A stretch of 64,000 nt of DNA from Streptomyces venezuelae (GTDB taxonomy: Bacteria > Actinomycetota > Actinomycetes > Streptomycetales > Streptomycetaceae). Made by a program: the position numbers and the translations under genes. Positions 25,900 through 33,591 of the stretch are shown piece by piece. Below the pieces are notes generated by a model, which worked only from the letters and a program-made list of their open reading frames with translations, was not told the origin of the DNA and ran no database searches. Location: NCBI RefSeq assembly GCF_008642315.1, contig NZ_CP029192.1, forward strand, positions 3,038,001 through 3,102,000. Direction: 5' to 3'. The stretch's first letter is position 1; the number at the start of each line of letters is the position of its first letter.

Positions 25900-27961
25900 G
25901 ACCAGCCTGACCGAGCGGTTCCTGCACGCCGCCGGCGTCATCGACGAGGTCGGCCGCGTCGACGACGGGAACACGCAGACCGATTCGCTCGCCCTGGAAC
26001 GGCGGCGCGGCATCACCATCAAGTCCGCCGTCGTCTCCTTCGCCGTCGACGGTACGACCGTCAACCTGATCGACACCCCCGGCCACCCGGACTTCATCGC
26101 CGAGGTGGAGCGCGTGCTCAGCGTGCTCGACGGGGCCGTGCTCGTGGTCTCCGCCGTGGAGGGCGTCCAGGCGCAGACCCGCGTCCTGCTGCGCACGCTG
26201 CGCCGGCTCCGCATCCCCACGCTGGTCTTCGTGAACAAGACCGACCGCCGCGGTGCCCGGTACGAGGGCGTGCTGCGGCACATCGCCGAGCGCCTGACCC
26301 CCGATGCCGTCCCGATGGGGGCCGTCCCCGGCATCGGCACGCGCGACGCGCGCTTCGTCCCGTTCACGGGGGACGACGGCTTCACCGCGCGGCTCACCGA
26401 GCTCCTCGCCGAGCACGACGACACGCTCCTCGCCGCGTACGTCGACGACCCGGCGTCCCTCACGTACGACCGGCTCCGCACCGAACTCGCCCGGCAGACC
26501 CGGCGCGCCCTCGTGCACCCGGTGTTCTTCGGATCGGCGGCCACCGGCGCGGGCATCCCCGAACTGATGCGTGGCGTGCGGGAGTTGCTGCCCGCCCTGC
26601 GCGGTGACGCCGACAGCCCCGTGTCCGGCAGGGTGTTCAAGGTCGAGCGCGGCGCCGCCGGGGAGAAGATCGCCTACGTCCGCATGTTCTCGGGCACCGT
26701 CCGCACGCGCGACCGTCTCGGTGCGGCCAAGGTCACCGGCATCGGCGTCTTCGAGCAGGGCGCGAACGTGCGGCGGCCCGAGGTGCGCGCGGGGCAGATC
26801 GGTACGTTGCGGGGGCTCGCGGACGTCCGGATCGGGGACGTGATCGGCGTACCGCGAGAAGGAGTCCGGGCAGATGCCCACCACTTCGCGCCGCCCACCC
26901 TGGAAACCGTCGTCAGCCCGCTGCGCGCCGCCGACCGCGGTGCCCTGCACCTCGCGCTCACCCAGCTCGCCGAGCAGGATCCGCTGATCGACCTGCGACA
27001 GGACGACGTCCGCCAGGAGGTCTCCGTCTCGCTCTACGGAGAGGTGCAGAAGGAGGTCGTCCAGGCGACGCTCGCCGAGGAGTACGGGCTCGACGTGACG
27101 TTCCGCGAGACCACGACGATCTGCGTGGAGCGGGTCATCGGTACGGGCGCGGCCCACGAGATCATCGACACGGACCCCAATCCGTTCCTGGCCACGGTCG
27201 GGCTGCGGGTGGAGCCCGCGCCGGTCGGGGCGGGGGTGGAGTTCCGGCTGGGGGTCGAGCTCGGGTCCATGCCGTACGCGTTCTTCCGTGCCGTCGAGGA
27301 GACGGTCAGGGAGACGCTTCAGCAGGGCGTACACGGCTGGCGCGTCCCCGACTGCACGGTCACGATGACGCACGCCGGCTACTGGCCCCGGCAGAGTCAC
27401 GCCCACGGCACGTTCGACAAGAGCATGTCGAGCACCGCGGGGGACTTCCGGCACCTGACGCCGCTGGTCCTGATGGACGCGCTGCGGGCGGCGGGCACGG
27501 CGGTGCACGAGCCGATGCACCGCTTCCGGCTCGACGTGCCGGCCGACACGGTCGGGGCGGTCCTGCCCGTGCTCGCCCGGCTGCGCGCCGTCCCGCACAC
27601 GCCGACGACGAGCGGGGCGTCGTCCCGGCTGGCCGGAGACATCCCCGCGGCGCAGGTGCACGCGCTGGAACAGCTCCTGCCCGGACTCACGCGGGGCGAG
27701 GGCGAGTTGGAGTCCGCCTTCGACCACTACCGGCCGGTGCGCGGAGGCACTGTCCCGACGCGCGAGCGGACCGACCACGATCCGCTCCACCGCAAGGACT
27801 ACCTGCTGCGCGTGGTGCGCCGGACCAACGGCGGCGGCAGCAGAAGCGGCGGCAGCGGAGGGGAGGGCGCCGCCGCCACCGCTGCCCGGTGGCCCCTCGG
27901 GCGCCTCAGCCCTCCCTCAGCGGGCGCGTCAGGACCTCCAGCCGCTCGCGGTCCGCGATGA
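25838..27961 (+). CDS. Tet(M)/OtrA-like ribosomal protection GTPase
   Basis: Translational GTPase related to EF-G and to Tet(M), Tet(O) and OtrA, which release tetracycline from the ribosome. The GTG at 25838 gives MQSPLPHTLNLGILAHIDAG, close to the OtrA start; AAAGGA is 11 bases upstream. G1 is AHIDAGKTS (about 15-23), G2 lies in RRRGITIKSA, G3 is DTPGHPD (about 80) and G4 is NKTD (about 132). Domains II-V follow. Relatives end around residue 660; this reading continues about 45 residues (Gly/Ser/Ala/Pro-rich) and overlaps the convergent sigma factor gene by 56 bases. Tetracycline resistance is plausible but unproven, since many streptomycetes carry uncharacterised members. Confidence 0.88.
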   Translation: MQSPLPHTLNLGILAHIDAGKTSLTERFLHAAGVIDEVGRVDDGNTQTDSLALERRRGITIKSAVVSFAVDGTTVNLIDTPGHPDFIAEVERVLSVLDGAVLVVSAVEGVQAQTRVLLRTLRRLRIPTLVFVNKTDRRGARYEGVLRHIAERLTPDAVPMGAVPGIGTRDARFVPFTGDDGFTARLTELLAEHDDTLLAAYVDDPASLTYDRLRTELARQTRRALVHPVFFGSAATGAGIPELMRGVRELLPALRGDADSPVSGRVFKVERGAAGEKIAYVRMFSGTVRTRDRLGAAKVTGIGVFEQGANVRRPEVRAGQIGTLRGLADVRIGDVIGVPREGVRADAHHFAPPTLETVVSPLRAADRGALHLALTQLAEQDPLIDLRQDDVRQEVSVSLYGEVQKEVVQATLAEEYGLDVTFRETTTICVERVIGTGAAHEIIDTDPNPFLATVGLRVEPAPVGAGVEFRLGVELGSMPYAFFRAVEETVRETLQQGVHGWRVPDCTVTMTHAGYWPRQSHAHGTFDKSMSSTAGDFRHLTPLVLMDALRAAGTAVHEPMHRFRLDVPADTVGAVLPVLARLRAVPHTPTTSGASSRLAGDIPAAQVHALEQLLPGLTRGEGELESAFDHYRPVRGGTVPTRERTDHDPLHRKDYLLRVVRRTNGGGSRSGGSGGEGAAATAARWPLGRLSPPSAGASGPPAARGPR

Positions 27962-28838
27962 TGTTGATCTCCACGATCCGGCCGTCCACGACCGTGAGGG
28001 CACCGAGCGAGACCGGCTCGCCGCCGGGCAGGGCGACCAGACCCGGCATGCCGTTGATGAACACCATGCGCTGGTCCGCGGCGACCGCCGCGAACATCGC
28101 GGCCTGCCCGGCCACCGCCGCGGCGCCGCGCACCACCTTGGAGAGCCCGGACGACAGCTCGCCGGTGTCGGCGCGCAACACGACGTCCGGGTCGAGGAGT
28201 TCGAGGAGCGCGTCGAAGTCGCCGGCACGCGTGGCGGCCATCCACGCCTCGACGACCTCGCGCTGCTTGGCGACGTCGGTCTCCGCCGCGGGCGTCGAAC
28301 CCTGCACGCGGCGGCGGGCCCGGCTGGCGAGCTGCCGGGTCGTGGCCGCCGAACGCTCCACGATGGGCGCGATGTCGTCGAACGGCACGGCGAACATGTC
28401 GTGCAGCACGAACGCGAGGCGCTCGGCGGGCGCCAGCGTCTCCAGTACGACGAGGAGCGCGAGGCCCACGGAGTCGGCGAGCAGCACCTCCTGTTCGGGG
28501 TCGGCGATGTCGGCGCGGGTCACGACGGGGTCCGGGACGTGGGTCTCGCCGTGGGCCTGCACGGACGCGTCGAGGGAGTCCTCGCGCCGGGACTGCCGGG
28601 TGCGCAGCAGGTCGAGGCAGATGCGGCCGACGACGGTGGTCAGCCAGCCGCCCAGGTTCCGCACCTCGCCCGCGTCCGGCCCCGCTTCGGTGCGGCTCAG
28701 CCGGAACCACGCCTCCTGCACCGCGTCCTCGGACTCGCTCAGCGAGCCGAGCATGCGGTACGCCACCGCGTTCAGGCGGGGTCTGTGCTCCTCGAACCGT
28801 GCCGCGAGGGCGACTTGAGCCGATCCGTTCTCGATCAT
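27906..28838 (-). CDS. ECF sigma factor of the SigJ (ECF41-like) type with SnoaL-like C-terminus
   Basis: Extracytoplasmic-function sigma factor of 310 residues. Region 2 reads RLNAVAYRMLGSLSESEDAVQEAWFRL, region 4 contains LAPAERLAFVLHDMFAVPFDDIA. A SnoaL/NTF2-like domain (about 190-305) follows, with EVVEAWMAATRAGDFDALLELLDPDVVLRAD; in this ECF group the extension replaces a separate anti-sigma factor. Such sigma factors usually stand next to a carboxymuconolactone decarboxylase or oxidoreductase gene; here the neighbour upstream on the same strand is an SDR dehydrogenase, 33 bp away. Confidence 0.92.
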   Translation of the reverse strand: MIENGSAQVALAARFEEHRPRLNAVAYRMLGSLSESEDAVQEAWFRLSRTEAGPDAGEVRNLGGWLTTVVGRICLDLLRTRQSRREDSLDASVQAHGETHVPDPVVTRADIADPEQEVLLADSVGLALLVVLETLAPAERLAFVLHDMFAVPFDDIAPIVERSAATTRQLASRARRRVQGSTPAAETDVAKQREVVEAWMAATRAGDFDALLELLDPDVVLRADTGELSSGLSKVVRGAAAVAGQAAMFAAVAADQRMVFINGMPGLVALPGGEPVSLGALTVVDGRIVEINIIADRERLEVLTRPLREG

Positions 28839-28871
28839 CCGTCCATTGAACAGGAGAACCGACGGAATGCG

Positions 28872-29810
28872 TCAGCCGGTGGCGCGGAACGCGTAGCGTA
28901 CGGAGGTGAATTCCTCCGACAGGTCCCACAGCCTGCAGCCGCTCTCCGCGTCCGCGGCCCGGGGGGCCAGCTCCACCGTCCTCGGCGCCCCGCGCAACTC
29001 CGCCATGCCGCCGGGGCCGATGAACTGGCCCCCTGTCACTCCCTGTTCCGTCGCCGCGAACAGCGTCGGCAGCGCGCCCTGGTCCGGGCTCTGGGCGAGC
29101 GGCAGCAGCATCCCGCCGAACAGGAACTTCACCATGCCCGCGGGTGACGTCGTCTGGAGATTGGTCGAGGTGTAGCCCGGGTGGTCGAGCAGGCTGCGCA
29201 CCCGGCTCCCCGCCGCGGTCAGCCTGCGGTGGAGCTGCCAGCCGAAGACGGCGTTCGCGAGCTTCGACTGGTTGTAGTGGCCCATCGGCGCGTACTTGCG
29301 GTCGCCGTTGATGTCGTCGAAGAAGAGCTCCGCCTGGCGGTGGTTGGGCGAGCTCACGGTCACCACCCGGGGGTCGTCAGCGGCCTCCAGGAGGTCGAGC
29401 AGCAGCCCGGTGAGCGCGAAGTGGCCGAGGTGGTTGGTGGCGAACTGCACCTCGTGGCCCTGCGGGCTGAGGAGACGCCGCGGCGGCGCCATCAGTCCCG
29501 CGTTGTTGATCAGCACGTCCAGGCGCGCGTGGTCCGCGCGCAGCTCGTCGCAGAAGGCCCGGACGGAGTCCAGGTCCGCCAGGTCGACCCGCCGCACCTC
29601 AAGGGCGGCGCCCGGGATCTCGGCGGTGAGCCGCTCGGCCGCGGCGCGGCCCTTCGCCTCGTCGCGCACGGCGAGAATCACGTGCGCGCCCTTGCGCGCC
29701 AAGGCCCGGGTGGTCGCGAGGCCCAGGCCGCTGTTGGCCCCGGTGACGACGGTGACCCGGTTGCTCTGGTCGGGGATGTGCTCTGCGGTCCAGCCACGTT
29801 GATTGCTCAT
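28872..29810 (-). CDS. Short-chain dehydrogenase/reductase
   Basis: NAD(P)-dependent oxidoreductase of 312 residues from the ATG at 29810. The cofactor loop is VTGANSGLGLATTRAL, followed by NNAGLM and the active site VSS... with YNQSK (YxxxK). It belongs to the retinol dehydrogenase/protochlorophyllide reductase-like SDR branch common in streptomycetes. The gene lies upstream of the SigJ-type sigma gene on the same strand and may be co-transcribed with it. A perfect 15-bp palindrome lies 21 bp ahead of the start. The substrate is unknown. Confidence 0.9.
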   Translation of the reverse strand: MSNQRGWTAEHIPDQSNRVTVVTGANSGLGLATTRALARKGAHVILAVRDEAKGRAAAERLTAEIPGAALEVRRVDLADLDSVRAFCDELRADHARLDVLINNAGLMAPPRRLLSPQGHEVQFATNHLGHFALTGLLLDLLEAADDPRVVTVSSPNHRQAELFFDDINGDRKYAPMGHYNQSKLANAVFGWQLHRRLTAAGSRVRSLLDHPGYTSTNLQTTSPAGMVKFLFGGMLLPLAQSPDQGALPTLFAATEQGVTGGQFIGPGGMAELRGAPRTVELAPRAADAESGCRLWDLSEEFTSVRYAFRATG

Positions 29811-29830
29811 GCGGCACAAACTGCCCCACA

Positions 29831-29845
29831 TGACACTGAGTGTCA
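29831..29845. promoter_or_regulatory. Perfect palindromic operator TGACACT-G-AGTGTCA
   Basis: Fifteen bases with 7-bp arms, 21 bp upstream of the SDR start and within AT-richer DNA. The form is typical of TetR-type operators. No TetR gene is adjacent, so the regulator would be encoded elsewhere. Confidence 0.6.
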
Positions 29846-29902
29846 ATTACTTCCCATGGTGCCTCAAGTGACTCTCGATCGCAGGCGGGTGAGCATGGCT
29901 GA

Positions 29903-30068
29903 GGGCGCGCGGGGGTGAGGACGCGCGTAGGTCGAGGACGCGCGTAGGTGAGGGCACCTGTGGCTCAGGCGAGGGCACCTGTGGTTAAGGGCGCGCACTG
30001 TTGAGAGCGCACGTTGTTATGCGCGCGCTGTAGGGAGCGCGCGCTGGCGGGAGCGCGCGCCGTTGCGA
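29903..30068. repeat. Degenerate 16-bp tandem repeat, about ten units
   Basis: The stretch divides into consecutive units of 16 bases, with one of 17 and one of 21: gggcgcgcgggggtga, ggacgcgcgtaggtcga, ggacgcgcgtaggtga, and so on to gcgcgcgccgttgcga. The loose consensus is GNGCGCGCNGTNGNGA. It fills most of the gap between the SDR and HAD genes and has no coding character. Confidence 0.7.
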
Positions 30069-30091
30069 GCCGCCCCCGGTGGCCGACTCGG

Positions 30092-30721
30092 TCAGACCAG
30101 CGGGGTCAACGCCGCGCGCAGGTCCGCCGGTTCGCGGTAGAGCAGACCGGTCATGCCGAGCTCGACGGCGGCGTCCACGTTCTCCTGCCGGTCGTCCACG
30201 AAGAGACAGCGGGCGGGGGCGACACCGGCGCGCTCCGCGGCCGTCTCGTACATGCGCCGGTCCGGCTTGGTGATGCCGAGGTCGGCGCTGCTGATCACGT
30301 CGTCGAGGCAGCCGTCCGGCCCCGTGAGGCCGAGCAGGGCGAGGTCGTCGGCGAGCCAGGGCGTCGCGTTCGTGACGAGCAGGACGGGCAGCCCGGCCGC
30401 ACGCGCCTGCCGCAGCAGCCCCACCACGGCGTCATCCGCCCGGAACTTGGTCTCGGCGAGCGTCGTGCCGAGCTCGTGCCCGCGCTCCCGGGGCACCCGG
30501 TCGGCGAGCCCGTCGGCGATCGACTCGATCCACCGCTCCTTGGTGATCTCGCCGCGCATCAACGGCATGTCGGTCTCGGGCCGGAAGGCGATCTCGGCGG
30601 TGGCGCCCGCCGGCAGACCCGCCGAACGCTCCGCCTGTTCCAGTTCCGCCATCTCGTAGAAGCGGATCACGCCGTCGAGATCAGTCAGTACGGCGTCGAA
30701 CGCCCGGCCGCGGCTCGTCAT
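30092..30721 (-). CDS. HAD-superfamily hydrolase (phosphatase-like)
   Basis: Soluble HAD-type hydrolase of 209 residues. Motif I LTDLDGV supplies nucleophile Asp14 and acid/base Asp16; motif II is LLVTNAT; motif III is the Lys in GITKPDRRMYETAAER; motif IV is LFVDDRQENVDAA. A small helical cap lies between motifs I and II. The substrate may be a phosphorylated sugar or nucleotide but cannot be deduced. It is the last gene of a long run of reverse-strand genes that begins with the encapsulin at 36234. Confidence 0.9.
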   Translation of the reverse strand: MTSRGRAFDAVLTDLDGVIRFYEMAELEQAERSAGLPAGATAEIAFRPETDMPLMRGEITKERWIESIADGLADRVPRERGHELGTTLAETKFRADDAVVGLLRQARAAGLPVLLVTNATPWLADDLALLGLTGPDGCLDDVISSADLGITKPDRRMYETAAERAGVAPARCLFVDDRQENVDAAVELGMTGLLYREPADLRAALTPLV

Positions 30722-30865
30722 GCCCCGTGTCTATCACGCGCCCGCGCACCACCTGCCACCTCCCTCGGCCCCCTACTGGTCCCCGGTCACCCGCAGGCCG
30801 GCGGGCGGGACGGACGAGGGGGCGCTCGGGACGGCCGACGGGGGCCGCCGCGGAGCCGGACATCG

Positions 30866-31486
30866 TCATCGCGCGTGCCCTTCCGTCACGTCCGCGCCCC
30901 ACGCCGCCAGCCGCTCCGCCATCGGCCCCGTCCCGTCCAGCACGTTCCGTACGTAGGCGTCCCGCTCATGCGCGATCACCGCCGCCTCCCAGACGCACGG
31001 CGCCAGACCGACCCTTCCGGGACGCATCTCGTCCGGCTTGCCCGCGGGTCCGAGGAACACGGCGAGGTCCGACATGGACGCCTCGATCCAGGTCTGTACG
31101 AGGACGTAGTCGCCGTCACCGCCCGCGTGCACGATGAGCACGGCGAGCCCCAGCGAGCCACGGGCGCGGCCGAGCTCCAGATGCGGTCCTGCGACGCGGA
31201 GCGCCGACGCCTCCTCCCGCTCCGTGACGACCCGACCCGGCGCCTCGACCGCGTACACCTTCACGAGGTGCCCGGCGATCTCGCGCGTGCCCAACGGCCT
31301 TGCGGCACGGCCGTGGTGCGTCTGGCTCAGGGCGCTCAGAGCGCGGACGTCGACGGCGCCGGGCAGGGTCGCTGAAGCGGCCCTCGGCACCGCGTCCGAA
31401 GCCGCCACCGCCCCCGATCCGCACCCTGACGCCGACCCCGGACCCGACCCGGATTCCGACTCCCGGGACCCCTTGAGTTCACTCAT
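30866..31486 (-). CDS. Conserved hypothetical protein
   Basis: A 206-residue protein I do not recognise. The first 35 residues are Ser/Gly/Ala-rich and probably disordered; the true start may be internal. The rest looks like a compact alpha/beta domain (GHLVKVYAVEAPGRVVTERE; GDYVLVQTWIEASMSDLAVF) without catalytic signatures. It is 7 bp behind the lipoprotein gene and 144 bp ahead of the HAD gene on the same strand, so co-transcription with the lipoprotein is likely. Confidence 0.72.
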   Translation of the reverse strand: MSELKGSRESESGSGPGSASGCGSGAVAASDAVPRAASATLPGAVDVRALSALSQTHHGRAARPLGTREIAGHLVKVYAVEAPGRVVTEREEASALRVAGPHLELGRARGSLGLAVLIVHAGGDGDYVLVQTWIEASMSDLAVFLGPAGKPDEMRPGRVGLAPCVWEAAVIAHERDAYVRNVLDGTGPMAERLAAWGADVTEGHAR

Positions 31487-31493
31487 GCGCCCA

Positions 31494-32468
31494 TCATCCC
31501 GTCTCGCCGAGCGCCTCGCGGACCGCTGCCCTCAACCGGTCCTGGTCCTCGCGCACGGCTTCGTAACGGGACTTGTCACGGCGCAGGTCTGCGCGCTGCT
31601 TCTCGGCGGTGACGGCCCACCACACGCCCGTGACGTTCAGCCCCCGGTTGCACTCGACGTCGGCGACGGCCGTGCCCAACTCGCGTTCCGTGCGGTGGGT
31701 GTTGCCGTCGTCGCGCCCCTTCGTCCACGCCTTGTCGGTGGACGCTTGCACGGGGTTCGCGTACCGCTTGAAGCCTCTGTCCTCGACACAGCGCGACCAG
31801 TCGCGGAACACCCTGCGGACCCGCTCGTCCTTGGCGACGGCCTTGGCGATCCTCTCCGTCCGCCGGGGTACGTAGCCCCACATGCGCGTCGGGTTGGCCA
31901 CGTCCGCCTCGGTGTGCCGCGCCGCCTCCCCGGAGCAGCCACCCTTCGGGACCTTGCGGCCGTTCACCACGGAGCGGCCGCCCTCCCCCGCCTCCGGCCC
32001 GAACAGCACCTGGCGCTCCCGCCGGGTCACCTTCCGCCCCTTCGGCAGGAAGTCCGCTTCCAGCGCTTCTGCGCGGTCGGGGTCCAAGCCGTAGCCCCAG
32101 CGGCGGGCCCGGTCGAGGTCGAGCGTTCCGTACGGGTCCACGGCCACCAGCGTCGTCTTGAAGGCGGACGCCATGCGGGTCCCGCTCCACGTGTCGGGGT
32201 CGAGCGGGAAGTCCTCGAACCCGAAGCCGCGCATGCACTGCCGCTGCAGCCGGTCGCGCGCCCTGCCCAGACGCCTGTCGTCCTCGCTGCTGAACTCGTA
32301 CTGCTCGAAGGGGAGTTCCGGCATGTCGGCCGCGGTACTCACGCGCGGCACGCCGGGCTCCCTCGCGTAACCGGGCGGTGAGATGCCGTCCGGCTCCGAG
32401 CCGGTTCCGGCTCCGCACCCCGCCAACACCACGCCCACGAGGGCGAGTACGCCCCACCGCACCTTCAC
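31494..32468 (-). CDS. Putative lipoprotein of unknown function
   Basis: A 324-residue secreted lipoprotein. The GTG at 32468 was chosen because GGGAGGGG lies 5 bases upstream, producing a short signal peptide MKVRWGVLALVGVVLAGC with Cys18 as the lipidated residue. The mature part is charged, with Cys at QRQCMRGFGF, GGCSGEAARH, WSRCVEDRGF and VECNRGLN, four cysteines that could pair outside the membrane. No named domain is recognised. It sits between a small zinc-ribbon gene and the hypothetical gene at 30866-31486 on the same strand. Confidence 0.82.
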   Translation of the reverse strand: MKVRWGVLALVGVVLAGCGAGTGSEPDGISPPGYAREPGVPRVSTAADMPELPFEQYEFSSEDDRRLGRARDRLQRQCMRGFGFEDFPLDPDTWSGTRMASAFKTTLVAVDPYGTLDLDRARRWGYGLDPDRAEALEADFLPKGRKVTRRERQVLFGPEAGEGGRSVVNGRKVPKGGCSGEAARHTEADVANPTRMWGYVPRRTERIAKAVAKDERVRRVFRDWSRCVEDRGFKRYANPVQASTDKAWTKGRDDGNTHRTERELGTAVADVECNRGLNVTGVWWAVTAEKQRADLRRDKSRYEAVREDQDRLRAAVREALGETG

Positions 32469-32524
32469 CAGGTCCCCTCCCGTACGGCCGCACCAACCGA
32501 ACCGTGGGACCCTACTCGCTCGCG

Positions 32525-32785
32525 TCACTTGCTCCCGTCACCGGGCGGCACACGCCTTCTGCCGTGCCGTGTGCGGGAGCGCCTGGCGCCCGCCCCCGGC
32601 TTCTCGTCCGTCTCGACGACGCACGCCTCGCACTCCGTGTTGCGGCACGGACCGGGCCCCCACACGGGGACGAACACCCCGAGCACCTTGCGCCGCCTGA
32701 TCGCCGTACCCACCGGCCCTCCGCAGACCCCGCAGACCGTCACGTCCTGCGGGGCCGGGCCGGGCTGTGGCCCATCGCTGCCCAT
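32525..32785 (-). CDS. Small zinc-ribbon-like protein
   Basis: An 86-residue protein. The middle holds CGVCGGPVGT, then after a spacer VWGPGPCRNTECEACVVE, that is, a CxxC and a CxxxxCxxC that could bind one zinc ion. The tail is basic (RRSRTRHGRRR). The ATG at 32785 was taken as start. It is the first gene of the small operon leading into the lipoprotein. The function is unknown; such proteins are found in streptomycetes as uncharacterised ORFs. Confidence 0.62.
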   Translation of the reverse strand: MGSDGPQPGPAPQDVTVCGVCGGPVGTAIRRRKVLGVFVPVWGPGPCRNTECEACVVETDEKPGAGARRSRTRHGRRRVPPGDGSK

Positions 32786-32840
32786 ACATCCAGGTTATTC
32801 CGGTCCCGGCGCGCTGGGCAGCCCTACGACCAGCGCTTCT

Positions 32841-33482
32841 TCAGGCCCGCGGGGCGCGCCACATCGGCCACATGGGCGGCCCGTCCGGCAGGTCGAGCGT
32901 CGTCCCCATGAAGGTGAAGCCGAGGCGCGCGTACAGATCGCGGCTGCGCGCGTTGCTGGCCTCCAGGTAGGCGTGCAGGCCGTCGCGGTCGCACCGGTCG
33001 AGCACCGCCGTGACGAGAGCCGTGCCGAGTCCTTCGCCCTGACGGTCGGGGTGCACGGCTATGAGGTGCAGGTATTCGTGCGCGCGGTCGGTCGGGTGGA
33101 TCGCCTCGGTCAGCCTGCCGATCACCTCGACCCGTTCGTTGTCCGGGTCGACGGCTCGACGCAGCAGCGCGGGCCCGTCCGCCGCACCCGCGTCCGCCGC
33201 TGACCCCGCTTCCGCCGCGTCGTCGGCCTCCCCGTCCCCGTGCGGCCCCGCGGGTACGGACCACCACAGGGCCACCGCCGCGCCGTCCTCGGTGATGTCG
33301 ACGTACCCCTCGTCGAGCGCGATGTCGAGGAAGGCGCCCATCAGCGCCCGGTGCGTGCGCACCCGGTGCGCCACCTCGGGGAAGACCCAGCTGCTCACCG
33401 GGTCGTGCACCAACGCCGCGTCGAGCAGTCGGATCACGTCCTCCCGGTCGTCCGCCCCGGCTCTCCGGATCGCCACACCCAC
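32841..33482 (-). CDS. GNAT family N-acetyltransferase
   Basis: Predicted acetyltransferase of 213 residues with a GTG start at 33482. The acetyl-CoA motif is LIAVHPDRQGEGLGTALV (about 142-159) and the C-terminal strand is AYLEASNARSRDLYARLGF. A low-complexity Ala/Asp/Gly insertion lies at about 83-102. It resembles the acetyltransferase at 1777-2415 in layout and in its WPMWRAP ending. It is encoded 109 bp downstream of the prenyl synthase; whether it belongs to the encapsulin unit is unknown. Confidence 0.87.
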   Translation of the reverse strand: MGVAIRRAGADDREDVIRLLDAALVHDPVSSWVFPEVAHRVRTHRALMGAFLDIALDEGYVDITEDGAAVALWWSVPAGPHGDGEADDAAEAGSAADAGAADGPALLRRAVDPDNERVEVIGRLTEAIHPTDRAHEYLHLIAVHPDRQGEGLGTALVTAVLDRCDRDGLHAYLEASNARSRDLYARLGFTFMGTTLDLPDGPPMWPMWRAPRA

Positions 33483-33591
33483 AGCCCGCCCCTGTCCGTT
33501 CGTCCGCCACGACCGCGCGCCCGTCGACTCCGCGTCAGCGCGCTCTGCACGCCTGCGCGCCGGTCGCAGCGTACGTGGTCGGCTCGGCGGT

